Shown piece by piece: positions 26,695-35,700 of a stretch of DNA of 64,000 nt. Every line of letters begins with the position of its first letter. Positions within the stretch are counted from its first letter, which is position 1. The notes beneath the pieces were generated by a model that worked only from the letters and a program-made list of their open reading frames with translations, made no database searches and was not told the origin of the DNA. Made by a program: the position numbers and the translations under genes. The DNA is from CAYJAY01 sp964370715 (GTDB lineage Bacteria; Bacillota; Clostridia; Oscillospirales; Ruminococcaceae): contig CAYJKJ010000001.1 in assembly GCA_964370715.1 (NCBI GenBank), forward strand, positions 198,921-262,920, given 5' to 3'.

Positions 26695-27621
26695 ATGCAA
26701 CAAGCGTTGGGCATTCGCCAAAACCATCTTTTCAGCGTGTATTTCGCACCAAGAGGAAGCGTGAGATTGTATGAGCTTGGAAACCAGATAGCTCAACAAT
26801 ATCTCACACCAACTGATCGTTTAATCGGATTAATCGGCGAGGCGGGTTCCGGAAAAAGTATGTTCATCAAAGGAATGTTTCCGGGGCTTGAGCTAACCAA
26901 CGACGACGACGGTTTAAACGTTCGCCCTCTTCCCATTATGGATATCGATGAAGGCGGTTTTTTCAAACCGCACACCTACCATCTTGATATACGGTTTGAA
27001 ACGGGGTTTCATCAACTCTATGAACTAGCCGATGCAATTAATGCCGCAATAGCCGCCGGTCGGCGTGTTGTGGTGGAACATTTCGAGCTTATCTATCCGA
27101 TTTTAAATCGCAACGCAAATCTTTTGATAGGGGTTGGCGCAGAGATAATCGTCACACGGCCTACGATATTTGGACCCGAACCGCAACCGATTGCAGACCG
27201 TGTTCATTCTACCGTTATATACCGAAAGATGGCGCATTCCGCCGAGGATCTTCTCGAGATTTTAATACCCAACGAAACGTTCACAACGTTTTCGCATGGC
27301 GATGTCCGACATGGATTTATTATTTCGTTCCCCGAAAAACCGAGTTTTGATATAAAAGAAATGGAACAAAAAGTGCTTGACTATATATCAAAAGATATCT
27401 CAATTCAATACATCGATGAGAGACACATAAAAATCGGAGACATTGTCCACCCCTGCACCGGCCCTCGAACTCATGTTTGCTCTACAGGACAAATAGAACA
27501 GTTCCGTTTGCTAGACGAATTTTTCTATGACCAAAACACAAAGCAATATGTTTTGGTTGGTTTAGTTGGCGAAGAGATTAACCGCAAAGAAGGCTATGAT
27601 ATAAACAAAGTTTTGTTGTAA
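26695..27621 (+). CDS. P-loop protein with AlaRS second-additional-domain-like C-terminus
   Basis: The 308-residue product has a P-loop GEAGSGKS at about residues 48-55 and a kinase-like middle (MDIDEGGFFKPHTYHLDI, VVVEHFELIYP). The C-terminal 110 residues resemble the alanyl-tRNA synthetase editing domain: HGDVRHG followed later by GPRTHVCSTGQIEQF, which parallels the CGGTHxxxTGxIxxF motif but without its first cysteine. I recall proteins of this kind annotated as containing an alanine-tRNA synthetase second additional domain in methylaspartate clusters. Its function is unknown; a nucleotide-dependent chaperone or kinase for a pathway component is possible. ATG 26695 has AAAGGAGA upstream and avoids overlap with the previous gene. 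Confidence 0.8.
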   Translation: MQQALGIRQNHLFSVYFAPRGSVRLYELGNQIAQQYLTPTDRLIGLIGEAGSGKSMFIKGMFPGLELTNDDDGLNVRPLPIMDIDEGGFFKPHTYHLDIRFETGFHQLYELADAINAAIAAGRRVVVEHFELIYPILNRNANLLIGVGAEIIVTRPTIFGPEPQPIADRVHSTVIYRKMAHSAEDLLEILIPNETFTTFSHGDVRHGFIISFPEKPSFDIKEMEQKVLDYISKDISIQYIDERHIKIGDIVHPCTGPRTHVCSTGQIEQFRLLDEFFYDQNTKQYVLVGLVGEEINRKEGYDINKVLL

Positions 27622-27636
27622 AAAAACTTAAAGAAA

Positions 27637-27707
27637 TAGAGCATATTTTGCAAAAATCCGTTACATTTAGGTTTTATAAACCTTTAACGGAGGCAAAATA
27701 TGCTCTA
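27637..27707. terminator. long hairpin between convergent genes
   Basis: A perfect 15-base-pair outer stem (TAGAGCATATTTTGC at 27637-27651 with 27693-27707) encloses CCGTTA/TAACGG and AGGTTT/AAACCT inner stems. It lies between the glm operon and the convergent GNAT gene, so it likely terminates both. Confidence 0.7.
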
Positions 27708-27712
27708 TAAAA

Positions 27713-28249
27713 CTATCTATCAATTTTTTTAACAAACAGACTTCTAAAAAACCTACCCATAAATTTATCATATATCTTGATAAATTCATCATATCCTATC
27801 GTTCCGCCAAACGACAGTATCTCCATATCAACGCCAACGAGCTTTGTATACATCCCGGTTTCGCAAAAGCCATTTTTAATATAGAAATTTTTTCGCCTGG
27901 TTTTTAAATCGTTGTCTTGTGAAGTCTCGTCGATCCTTTCGATTTCAAGGACTATCTTTTTTCCAATATATTGCTGTTTTAAAAGGTCGAGAGCCTTGCT
28001 TCCGTAACCTTTCGATCTCGCATTCCCATCAACCGCAAAATAATCAACAAGCACCGCTCCGCCAACAACTGCGTTGACAAAGAAACCAACCGGAATATCC
28101 CCATCTTTAATAACAAGTATCTCGCAAAGATTTTTCCTTTGCTTACGCAAAATAACAGAAAAAGGCTTTCTTTCCTCTAAAGGAAACGCCGACATATAAA
28201 GCGTTTTAACGAAACTGACAGTTGAACTGTCGAGCGGTGAGAGGTGCAT
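27713..28249 (-). CDS. GNAT-family N-acetyltransferase
   Basis: The 178-residue protein has the GNAT core: a strand ending VGFFVNAVVGGAVLVDYFAVD, then the acetyl-CoA loop GNARSKGYGSKALDLL (R-x-x-G-x-G at about 84-89) and the late FYIKNGFCETG strand. It should transfer an acetyl group from acetyl-CoA to an amine; the substrate cannot be told. It is a single gene transcribed away from the GT-C-like gene and converging on the glm operon. Confidence 0.85.
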   Translation of the reverse strand: MHLSPLDSSTVSFVKTLYMSAFPLEERKPFSVILRKQRKNLCEILVIKDGDIPVGFFVNAVVGGAVLVDYFAVDGNARSKGYGSKALDLLKQQYIGKKIVLEIERIDETSQDNDLKTRRKNFYIKNGFCETGMYTKLVGVDMEILSFGGTIGYDEFIKIYDKFMGRFFRSLFVKKIDR

Positions 28250-28306
28250 ATTGTTTCTCTTTTCTTTAAATCATATAATTTTTTTATAATATCATTATAC
28301 AATAGA

Positions 28307-28336
28307 TTGAACCTTCTATCAATTATATGTTAAAAT
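28307..28336 (+). promoter_or_regulatory. promoter of the first GT-C-like gene
   Basis: TTGAAC (28307-28312) and TAAAAT (28331-28336) are 18 bases apart, predicting a start near 28343. This favours ATG 28371 as the translation start over the ATG at 28335 that overlaps the -10 box. Confidence 0.6.
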
Positions 28337-28370
28337 GAAATACAACTTCTATATAACAAGGTGTGTTTTT

Positions 28371-30395
28371 ATGACTTCAAAACTTTTCAAAACAATAAAT
28401 ATAAACGACAAAATTCTCGCTTTAATCGTGGTGTTGTTTAACGTCTCTGTTATGCTTCTAACTGCGTTTTTGCTTGTGCCAACCGCCGTTTCAAACGACG
28501 ACTATTTGATAAGCATGATAGCGTCGGGCGCTTATGGAGAATATTCTCCGTTTGTTGTATTAACAAACTATTTTTTTCTTTATGTGCTAAATTTTTTGCA
28601 ACAAACGATTGGTGTATATAACTTTTTAACCCTCTTTCAATATCTGTTTTTGTTGATATCTTTTTGCTTGTTCGGAATAATATTCCTCAAAAAAAACAAA
28701 AACGCTATATCTTTTGTTTTGTATTTTTTATTTTCTATAGTATTTTCGGTTGATTTTTTCAACAACCTCCACAACACAAAGTCAGCTATAATAATTGCAT
28801 TTATCGGGCTTGTTTCAATTTTTTACGGAACAAAGTTTAATATGAAAACTATCATTGTTTTTGGTTGTCTCGGAACGTTGTTCTCGGCATTAATAAGGCT
28901 TTCGGCTTTTTTTATGGGCGGGCTTTTTGCGTTTATCTTGGTTTTGTTTAGCGTTATTTTAGAAAACGACAACAAAAGCTTAGTAGCTTTAAAACAAAAA
29001 ATTCTTTCATTTTTAAAGCAAGCTGTTCCCTACTACATAATTTTTACCGTTATCCTAGCGTTTTATGTCGGCGACCGTTTTGTCTACTCCGCCAACCCCG
29101 ACGCTTCGTTCTATGAAACGTATAACGACGCTCGAGCGCAACTTATGGACTATTCGCTAGCGCCGTACGCCGGCAACGAAACCGCTTATAGCGAAATCGG
29201 CATAACCGAAAACGACCAAAAATTAATTAGTGTTTGGGCTTTTTCCGAAAATGAAACTTTCAGCGTTGAAACGCTTGAAGCGGTCGGCAAACTTTCAAGC
29301 AAAGGCTTTGTTGAAAGGATTTTTTCTTCTCTTAGCGAACAGGCTTTGATGCTAGCAGTTAACATTCCGTTTTTGTTAAGCTTGCTGCTTTTTGTTATTC
29401 TTATCTTCTTTAACAAAAATCGCAAAAAACTTTTAGCTTTCCCCGTTTCGATAGTAGTCTCGCTCCTTTTAACTTCGGGATTGGGGCGCATGACCCCTTG
29501 GGTGCTCTCGGGGCTTGTTGCTTGTAGCTTTGCCCTGCTGTTGCTGTTGCCTGATATCGAGATAAAACAGCGCTTTGTCAAGTTGTTCGATGCCTTTTTT
29601 GTTCTGTTTGCCGTTGTCAATATTTTGTTTGCCGGAATATATTGTTCAAACAATGTCGGCAACTATAAAACCCACTATCAAACGCAGGTTATGGATTTCT
29701 ATTCAAAGCTTAATTCGACCGGTGACCTTTATCTTGTCGATCTTTTCAGCACCGAAAGAATCGAAATTCAACACGTTGTGCCGATTTTTTCCGCCGTTCC
29801 TTTTAACTATTATCAAAACATCTACACCCTTGGCAACTGGGACACCGAGTCGCCCGCCAAAAACTCTGTGCTGGAAAGGCATGGCGTAGACGGCTCTGCT
29901 TATAATGCATTGCTTGAACGAAACGATGTCTTTTTGGTCGACGTTATGTATTATAACGAAAAGCTAAATTACCTTAAAGAAAACGTTAGCGAAACGGCTC
30001 GTTTTTCTATAGTTGAAGTTGTCGACGGGTTTTTTGTGTTTGGCTTTTCGGATAATTCGCCCACCCCGACCGAGCAAGGGGTTTCGATATCCGAGTTGTT
30101 GGTGCAACAAAGCAGCCTGTTGCCGGAATTCTCCAACGTTGTGTTAAAGACCGACAGCGAAATTTCAACACATGAAATGATATATCTTGAAATAACAAAC
30201 ACAAACGACGAAAACGACAGGTTTGTTTATAAAGCGAAAGTCTTAAACGTTCAAGACGGAATATCGGTTATATCTCTCGATGTTCCCTATCAAGATTTTG
30301 ATCTTTTCAGCGGAAGCTACACAGCGAATATCTTGGTCGAATATCAAGACGGTTTAGTAACACGCGGAACAAACGACATCGAGTTTAACATTTAA
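28371..30395 (+). CDS. polytopic membrane protein, GT-C glycosyltransferase-like (paralogue 1)
   Basis: The 674-residue product has about eleven hydrophobic segments in the first 430 residues and a soluble C-terminal part of about 240 residues. The first outside loop has an acidic pair (VSNDDYLISMIASGAYGE), as in GT-C polyprenyl-sugar transferases and related enzymes. The C-terminal part contains GNWDTESPAKNSVL. It is paralogous over its whole length to the next gene (shared ND-D-x-L-I, Y-N-D/AAR, SPAKNSVL). No sure family name can be given; transfer or polymerisation of a lipid-linked sugar at the outer face of the membrane is inferred. AAGGTG lies upstream of ATG 28371. Confidence 0.75.
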   Translation: MTSKLFKTININDKILALIVVLFNVSVMLLTAFLLVPTAVSNDDYLISMIASGAYGEYSPFVVLTNYFFLYVLNFLQQTIGVYNFLTLFQYLFLLISFCLFGIIFLKKNKNAISFVLYFLFSIVFSVDFFNNLHNTKSAIIIAFIGLVSIFYGTKFNMKTIIVFGCLGTLFSALIRLSAFFMGGLFAFILVLFSVILENDNKSLVALKQKILSFLKQAVPYYIIFTVILAFYVGDRFVYSANPDASFYETYNDARAQLMDYSLAPYAGNETAYSEIGITENDQKLISVWAFSENETFSVETLEAVGKLSSKGFVERIFSSLSEQALMLAVNIPFLLSLLLFVILIFFNKNRKKLLAFPVSIVVSLLLTSGLGRMTPWVLSGLVACSFALLLLLPDIEIKQRFVKLFDAFFVLFAVVNILFAGIYCSNNVGNYKTHYQTQVMDFYSKLNSTGDLYLVDLFSTERIEIQHVVPIFSAVPFNYYQNIYTLGNWDTESPAKNSVLERHGVDGSAYNALLERNDVFLVDVMYYNEKLNYLKENVSETARFSIVEVVDGFFVFGFSDNSPTPTEQGVSISELLVQQSSLLPEFSNVVLKTDSEISTHEMIYLEITNTNDENDRFVYKAKVLNVQDGISVISLDVPYQDFDLFSGSYTANILVEYQDGLVTRGTNDIEFNI

Positions 30396-30438
30396 AACCT
30401 TATGAAAAATCCGCCACAAGGCGACATATAGGAGCATT

Positions 30439-32421
30439 ATGAAACTAACAAAACAAACAATAAACCAAAAACAAGCCGCATTAATAGCGTTGTCGTTTAA
30501 TCTAGGGTTAATGCTTTTAAGCGTGTTTTTGCTTGTTCCGTCCGCAATGAACAACGATGATGTTTTGATTAACTATATCGTCAGCGGTGCATTTGGCGAA
30601 CCCTCCGCCGTCACCTACTACAACAACGTCTTATTTTCTTGTTTGCTCGTTTTTCTTCACCAATCGATAGGTGGTATAAACTTTTTGGCGGTTGTTGAGA
30701 TTTTTCTTTTGTTTGTATCGCTTTGTTTATTAAGTTATATAATAATAGAAAAATCAAGTTCACCGTTTGGCGTTATAGTAGCCGTTAGCTTTTCCGCCGT
30801 TTTCGGAATAGATTTCTATAACAACCTTCAATATTCAAAGATCGTTCCGCTTGTTGCGCTAGTTGGTGTAATCTCTGTTTTATATGGCGTTATCGAAAAA
30901 AGCAATGTCGTTGTTGTAGTCGGCTGTTTTATAATGATTTTTAGTTCAATCGTTCGATTTAATGTGTTTCTAATCGGGGCGGCTCTTGGGTTTTGGCTGG
31001 TTTTGTTTTCTATCTTCAAAAAAGAAAAAGGAGGAAAACTTCAAATAAACAAAAAACTGCTTGTAGTTTTTTGTTTGCTGTTTGCGTTTGTTTTCAGCCT
31101 TAAAGCGGCCGACCTTTATTTTTATAACACCGACCAAAACGCAAAGATATATTCCGAATACAACGCCGCTCGAACCGCTCTTTCCGACTACTATCTCCCG
31201 CCATATCAAGATAATGCCGAGCAATATCAACAACTGGAAATATCCGAAAACGACTATCATATGATCGAAAGTTGGAACTTTTCGGATTTTGAAAAATTTG
31301 ATGTTAAAACGCTTTCGGATATCGCAGCTATTGCCTCCCCCGGTGTCGATGAATTTTTAAAAACCGTCACAGATGGTGTATTTGAAATAATTAAAAATCC
31401 GTTGTTATACATAATGCTAATAGCTTGTTTTATAATTATATTGCTGTTTAAAAACAAAAAATCAAACATACTAATTCCGATTTTTTCTTTTGTCTTTGTT
31501 GTTGTTTTGATGTTTATAATGGGAAGGGCTACAAGGTGGGTTTCTGCCGGCATCGTCGCTTCGCTATTTGCGCTATTGCTTTTTTCGCTAGACGTTAAAA
31601 CCGAAAGATTTAAACAAAAAACCACGCTAATTTTAACAGCTCTGTTGCTTTTAATCGTCACCGTTCCGACCGTTATCTATTGTATCGATGAAGCAAAAGA
31701 CGACTATGAACATTATTTCAGAACCGACCTAAACACCGTCCACACCGCTCTTCCGCAACAAAACTTATATCTTTTTGATATCGAAACGTTCCCCGCTATC
31801 GAAAGAACCCAACCAACGTTTAGCAGCGCACCCAAAAACCTTTTCGACAACAGCTATATATTGGGCGGTTGGGATTCAAACTCCCCTGCAAAAAACAGCG
31901 TTCTAAAGCGCTACAACATAACGGGATCGCCCTATAAAGCGCTTGTTGAAAACGACAATGTGTTTTTGATCGACAACCACAATGTATTAAGCAAAACAGA
32001 GTTTATTAAACAAAACTACTATCAAGACGTTAATGTATCTATCCTTGAATATATCGAAGGTTATCCAATTTACAGCTTTTCCACCACCCCAAACCACACC
32101 GAACTTCAAGGTTTTCCGATCGCCGATATGGCGGATTTAATCTGCGAAGCAAACGCCGATTTCACAACGTTTGCCGTTCAAATCGAGGGGGAAATTCCGG
32201 TTTCAACCGAGATTGAAGTTTTGTTTGAAGAAAATTCAACCGAACAAAAAACCTCGTCATACCGTGCTAAAGTTTCGGATATTAAAGACGGAAAAAGCAT
32301 AGTTCTTTTTTCCGCTCCGCTTTTGGATTTTAATTTCTTTTCGGAATACACCGTCAGGATTTTAACCAAAAACCAAAACAGCGAATATTTTGCACACGAC
32401 AGATATCTCTTTAATTTTTAA
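30439..32421 (+). CDS. polytopic membrane protein, GT-C glycosyltransferase-like (paralogue 2)
   Basis: The 660-residue product has the same layout as its upstream neighbour: N-terminal helix, outside loop with MNNDDVLINYIVSGAFGE, about eleven membrane segments, then a C-terminal soluble domain with GWDSNSPAKNSVLKRY. The two differ widely in sequence, so the duplication is old. The start follows TAGGAG at eight bases and lies 43 bases after the previous stop, so they are probably co-transcribed. Two copies with distinct C-terminal domains may handle different acceptors or form a pair. Confidence 0.75.
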   Translation: MKLTKQTINQKQAALIALSFNLGLMLLSVFLLVPSAMNNDDVLINYIVSGAFGEPSAVTYYNNVLFSCLLVFLHQSIGGINFLAVVEIFLLFVSLCLLSYIIIEKSSSPFGVIVAVSFSAVFGIDFYNNLQYSKIVPLVALVGVISVLYGVIEKSNVVVVVGCFIMIFSSIVRFNVFLIGAALGFWLVLFSIFKKEKGGKLQINKKLLVVFCLLFAFVFSLKAADLYFYNTDQNAKIYSEYNAARTALSDYYLPPYQDNAEQYQQLEISENDYHMIESWNFSDFEKFDVKTLSDIAAIASPGVDEFLKTVTDGVFEIIKNPLLYIMLIACFIIILLFKNKKSNILIPIFSFVFVVVLMFIMGRATRWVSAGIVASLFALLLFSLDVKTERFKQKTTLILTALLLLIVTVPTVIYCIDEAKDDYEHYFRTDLNTVHTALPQQNLYLFDIETFPAIERTQPTFSSAPKNLFDNSYILGGWDSNSPAKNSVLKRYNITGSPYKALVENDNVFLIDNHNVLSKTEFIKQNYYQDVNVSILEYIEGYPIYSFSTTPNHTELQGFPIADMADLICEANADFTTFAVQIEGEIPVSTEIEVLFEENSTEQKTSSYRAKVSDIKDGKSIVLFSAPLLDFNFFSEYTVRILTKNQNSEYFAHDRYLFNF

Positions 32422-32618
32422 ATTAAATATCCTAAAATAAAATATAGGGTTGAAATCATTGTCTACTTGCCAAAAACATTTTTAAATTTTCTTGGTCAGT
32501 GAATTGATTATCCCCTATATTTTTTATCGCCCAAAATATATAAAACATCATAGGTACAGCAAAACTTCGCCTAAAAAAATCCAATATTATAAATAACCTA
32601 GCCAAGCTTTTGTTTTTG

Positions 32619-32648
32619 TTGACACAAAACTAATAATAATGATATACT
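32619..32648 (+). promoter_or_regulatory. promoter of the RND-TetR operon
   Basis: TTGACA (32619-32624) and TATACT (32643-32648) are 18 bases apart, the best-matching promoter in the window. The predicted start is near 32655. The rest of the gap from 32422 shows no gene. Confidence 0.8.
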
Positions 32649-32658
32649 ACTTGAGGTC

Positions 32659-32674
32659 GACCGACCGGTCGGTC
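32659..32674. promoter_or_regulatory. TetR-type operator, perfect 16-bp palindrome
   Basis: GACCGACCGGTCGGTC is a perfect palindrome that stands out as GC-rich in an AT-rich gap and lies just after the predicted transcription start. A TetR regulator is encoded in the same operon, so autorepression is likely. Confidence 0.8.
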
Positions 32675-32700
32675 AGTTTTTTTGTTTGGAGAATAAATTA

Positions 32701-35700
32701 ATGGTATCCGGTTACAGCGTTAAAAGACCCTACACCGTTTTTGTTGCGGTGGTTTTGATAATAGTTTTGGGAGCAATCTCTTTTTTTGGCATGACAACAG
32801 ACCTTATGCCAACCATCGAGCTTCCATATATAATGGTTATAACCTCCTATCCCGGCGCTTCGCCCGAAAAGGTCGAACTCGAGGTCACCGCTCCGCTTGA
32901 AGCGGCGCTTGGAACGACGGGGGGGCTAAACAGCATTTCATCAAGTTCAAGCGATAACATGAGCATGATAACGCTTGAATTTGTTCAATCAACCAACATG
33001 GACAGCGCAACAATCGAGGTTTCAAACAACATCGATCTAGTTAAAGGCGCTCTGCCGGAGATGGTTTCTTCCCCAATGTTTTTGCAGATTTCCGCCGACA
33101 TGATGCCTATCATGATAACAAGCGTTGATATGGGGGCTAACGCTGATGTAACCGAGGTTGTTGAATATGTTGAACAAACGGTTATTCCGGCGTTTGAAAG
33201 GATTGGCGGCGTTGCTTCGGTTACGGCATCGGGGCTTAGCGAGCCTAAGCTTAAAATCGAGCTAGACGAAAGCAAGATACAAACGCTAAACGAAATAGCC
33301 TCCGACGATCTTGAAGCAACGCTGGACGAAGCGTATGACGAGCTTCTTTCGGCTCAATATTCTTTGGAGGATGCCGAAGATGAGCTAAAGAGCGGAAGCA
33401 GTTCCGCCCAAAACGAGCTAGCCTCGGCAAACGCCGGCCTTACTAACGCAATATCAACCCTCAACGCCCTTCTTGCGGAAAAAACGACGTTGACGGCAGA
33501 TAAGGCGGCGTTTGAGGGTGAATTGCAGATGATGCAATTTTTGTCATCAATAAGAAGTGATACTGATATTCCGATGCCTCCCATACCACCATCTACAACA
33601 CCAACCACAATCACATTAGATGGTTATTACACTGTTATATCGAATTTGATTACAGATATTACCACTGTAAATTCGTCACTATTAGTTCCACCTACGCCAC
33701 CTCCTCCTGCTACTTCTGTCCCAATAACTGAATATAATCTATTTAATAGCATCAATGAAACTATATTTTTTCATAATGACTTTCAAACAGCTTGGAAAAA
33801 TTCAATATCAAATCTTCAAAATACACCTCCCCTCACATCTCCATTATTGATGCTTGAGCTTGATAAAAAAACATTAGCAGAATTACAACAACTCGAAAAC
33901 CAAATAAATGATTCCCCCACAAGAGTTGCCGAACTCGAAGCCGAACTTCGCAACATCGACACTCAGTTCATGGTGTTAAACGCCATGGAACCCGAACTGC
34001 AATCCGGCCTAGCCGAAGCTCAAAGCGGATATGAAGCGGTCGTCGGCGGCCAGATGGCGGCAACAACCGAGCTAGCCTCCGCTCAAGCCCAAATTCTTAT
34101 AGGGCAAAACAGCCTTGAAGAGGTTATCTCTGATTTCGAAACGACCAAAGAAAACGCCCTTGAACAGATGGATCTCACCAACATCATAACCGAGGATATG
34201 ATAAACGGAATATTAACCGCCAACAACTTTAGTATGCCGGCGGGATATATCGAGGGCAAAGAGGGGGAGTTTCTTCTTAAGGTCGGCGATGCCTACAATT
34301 CGGTTGAAGAGCTTGAACAAACAATATTAATGACGCTCGATTCAACGGGAGATATAACGGTTGGCGATGTTGCGAAGGTTTCGATAGACAATGTGTCGGA
34401 TGGAAGCTATGCTAAAGTTAACGGTGCCGAGGGAATTATTCTTGAATTCCAAAAACAAAGCACCGCCTCAACAACCGAAGTCACCGATGATATCGAAGAC
34501 GTTATTAAAACGCTTGAAGGCGAAGAACAAAGCCTTAGAATTGTTCCGCTTATGAACCAGGGCGATTATATCGATATCATCATCAACAGCGTTTTGCAAA
34601 ACCTTATTTTTGGCGGCATTCTCGCAATTATTGTTTTGATTTTGTTTTTAAGAAGCCTTAAACCAACTATTATAATTGCGTTTTCAATCCCTATTAGTTT
34701 GCTGTTTGCTATAACCCTTATGTATTTCACCGATGTAACGCTTAACATGATCTCGCTTTCGGGGCTAGCTCTCGGGGTTGGAATGTTGGTCGACAACAGC
34801 ATCGTTGTTATCGAAAACATCTATCGAATGCGACATCTTGGAGTTCCGGCAAGAACGGCGGCGATAGACGGCGCAAAACAGGTTGCCGGAGCGATAGCCG
34901 CTTCCACCCTAACAACGGTTTGCGTTTTCTTGCCAATTGTTTTCACAGAGGGTATCTCTCGCCAACTATTCACCGACATGGGGCTAACGATTGCATACAG
35001 CTTGTTCGCAAGTTTAATTGTGGCTCTAACCCTCGTTCCGGCTATGAGTAGCCTTATCCTTAAAAATATTACGGTTCAAACAAGAAAGACACTTTTCGAT
35101 AAACTAACCGATCTATATTCAAAAGCGCTTGCGTTCTCGCTCAAAAGAAAATCAGTCGTTATTATTCCGGTGTTGGTTCTTTTGGCTGTCGCAATTCTCG
35201 GAACAACCGTTATGGGAACTGCGTTTATGCCCGAGATGAGTTCAACCCAAATGAGCGCAACTCTTTCGCTTCCCTCGGAAGACAAAGAAACAGATATCTT
35301 TCAGCTTTCCGACCAATACTCAACCCAAATCCAATCGATCGAAGGGGTTGCGTATGTTGGGGCGATGGGCGGAAATTCTGGCGGAATGTTAAGCATGGGG
35401 GGCGGCAGCGGAGTTTCGTTCTACATTCTGCTTGAACAAGATTCCCCCTATGACAACAAAGCCGTTGAAAAACTAATATATGAAAAAACAGCATTTTTAA
35501 AGGGCGAGATTTCTATTCAAGCCTCAACAATGGATATGAGCGCATTAACCGGCTCGGGAATTCAGATTAACCTACGTTCAAACAGCCTTGACCAGCTTAT
35601 ATCCGAAAGCGAACGCATAGCCCAAATTCTCGGAACTGTCGAGGGCATAGGCGAGGTTACAACGGGATATGAAGACGCCGAAACCGAAATCCGCGTCACC

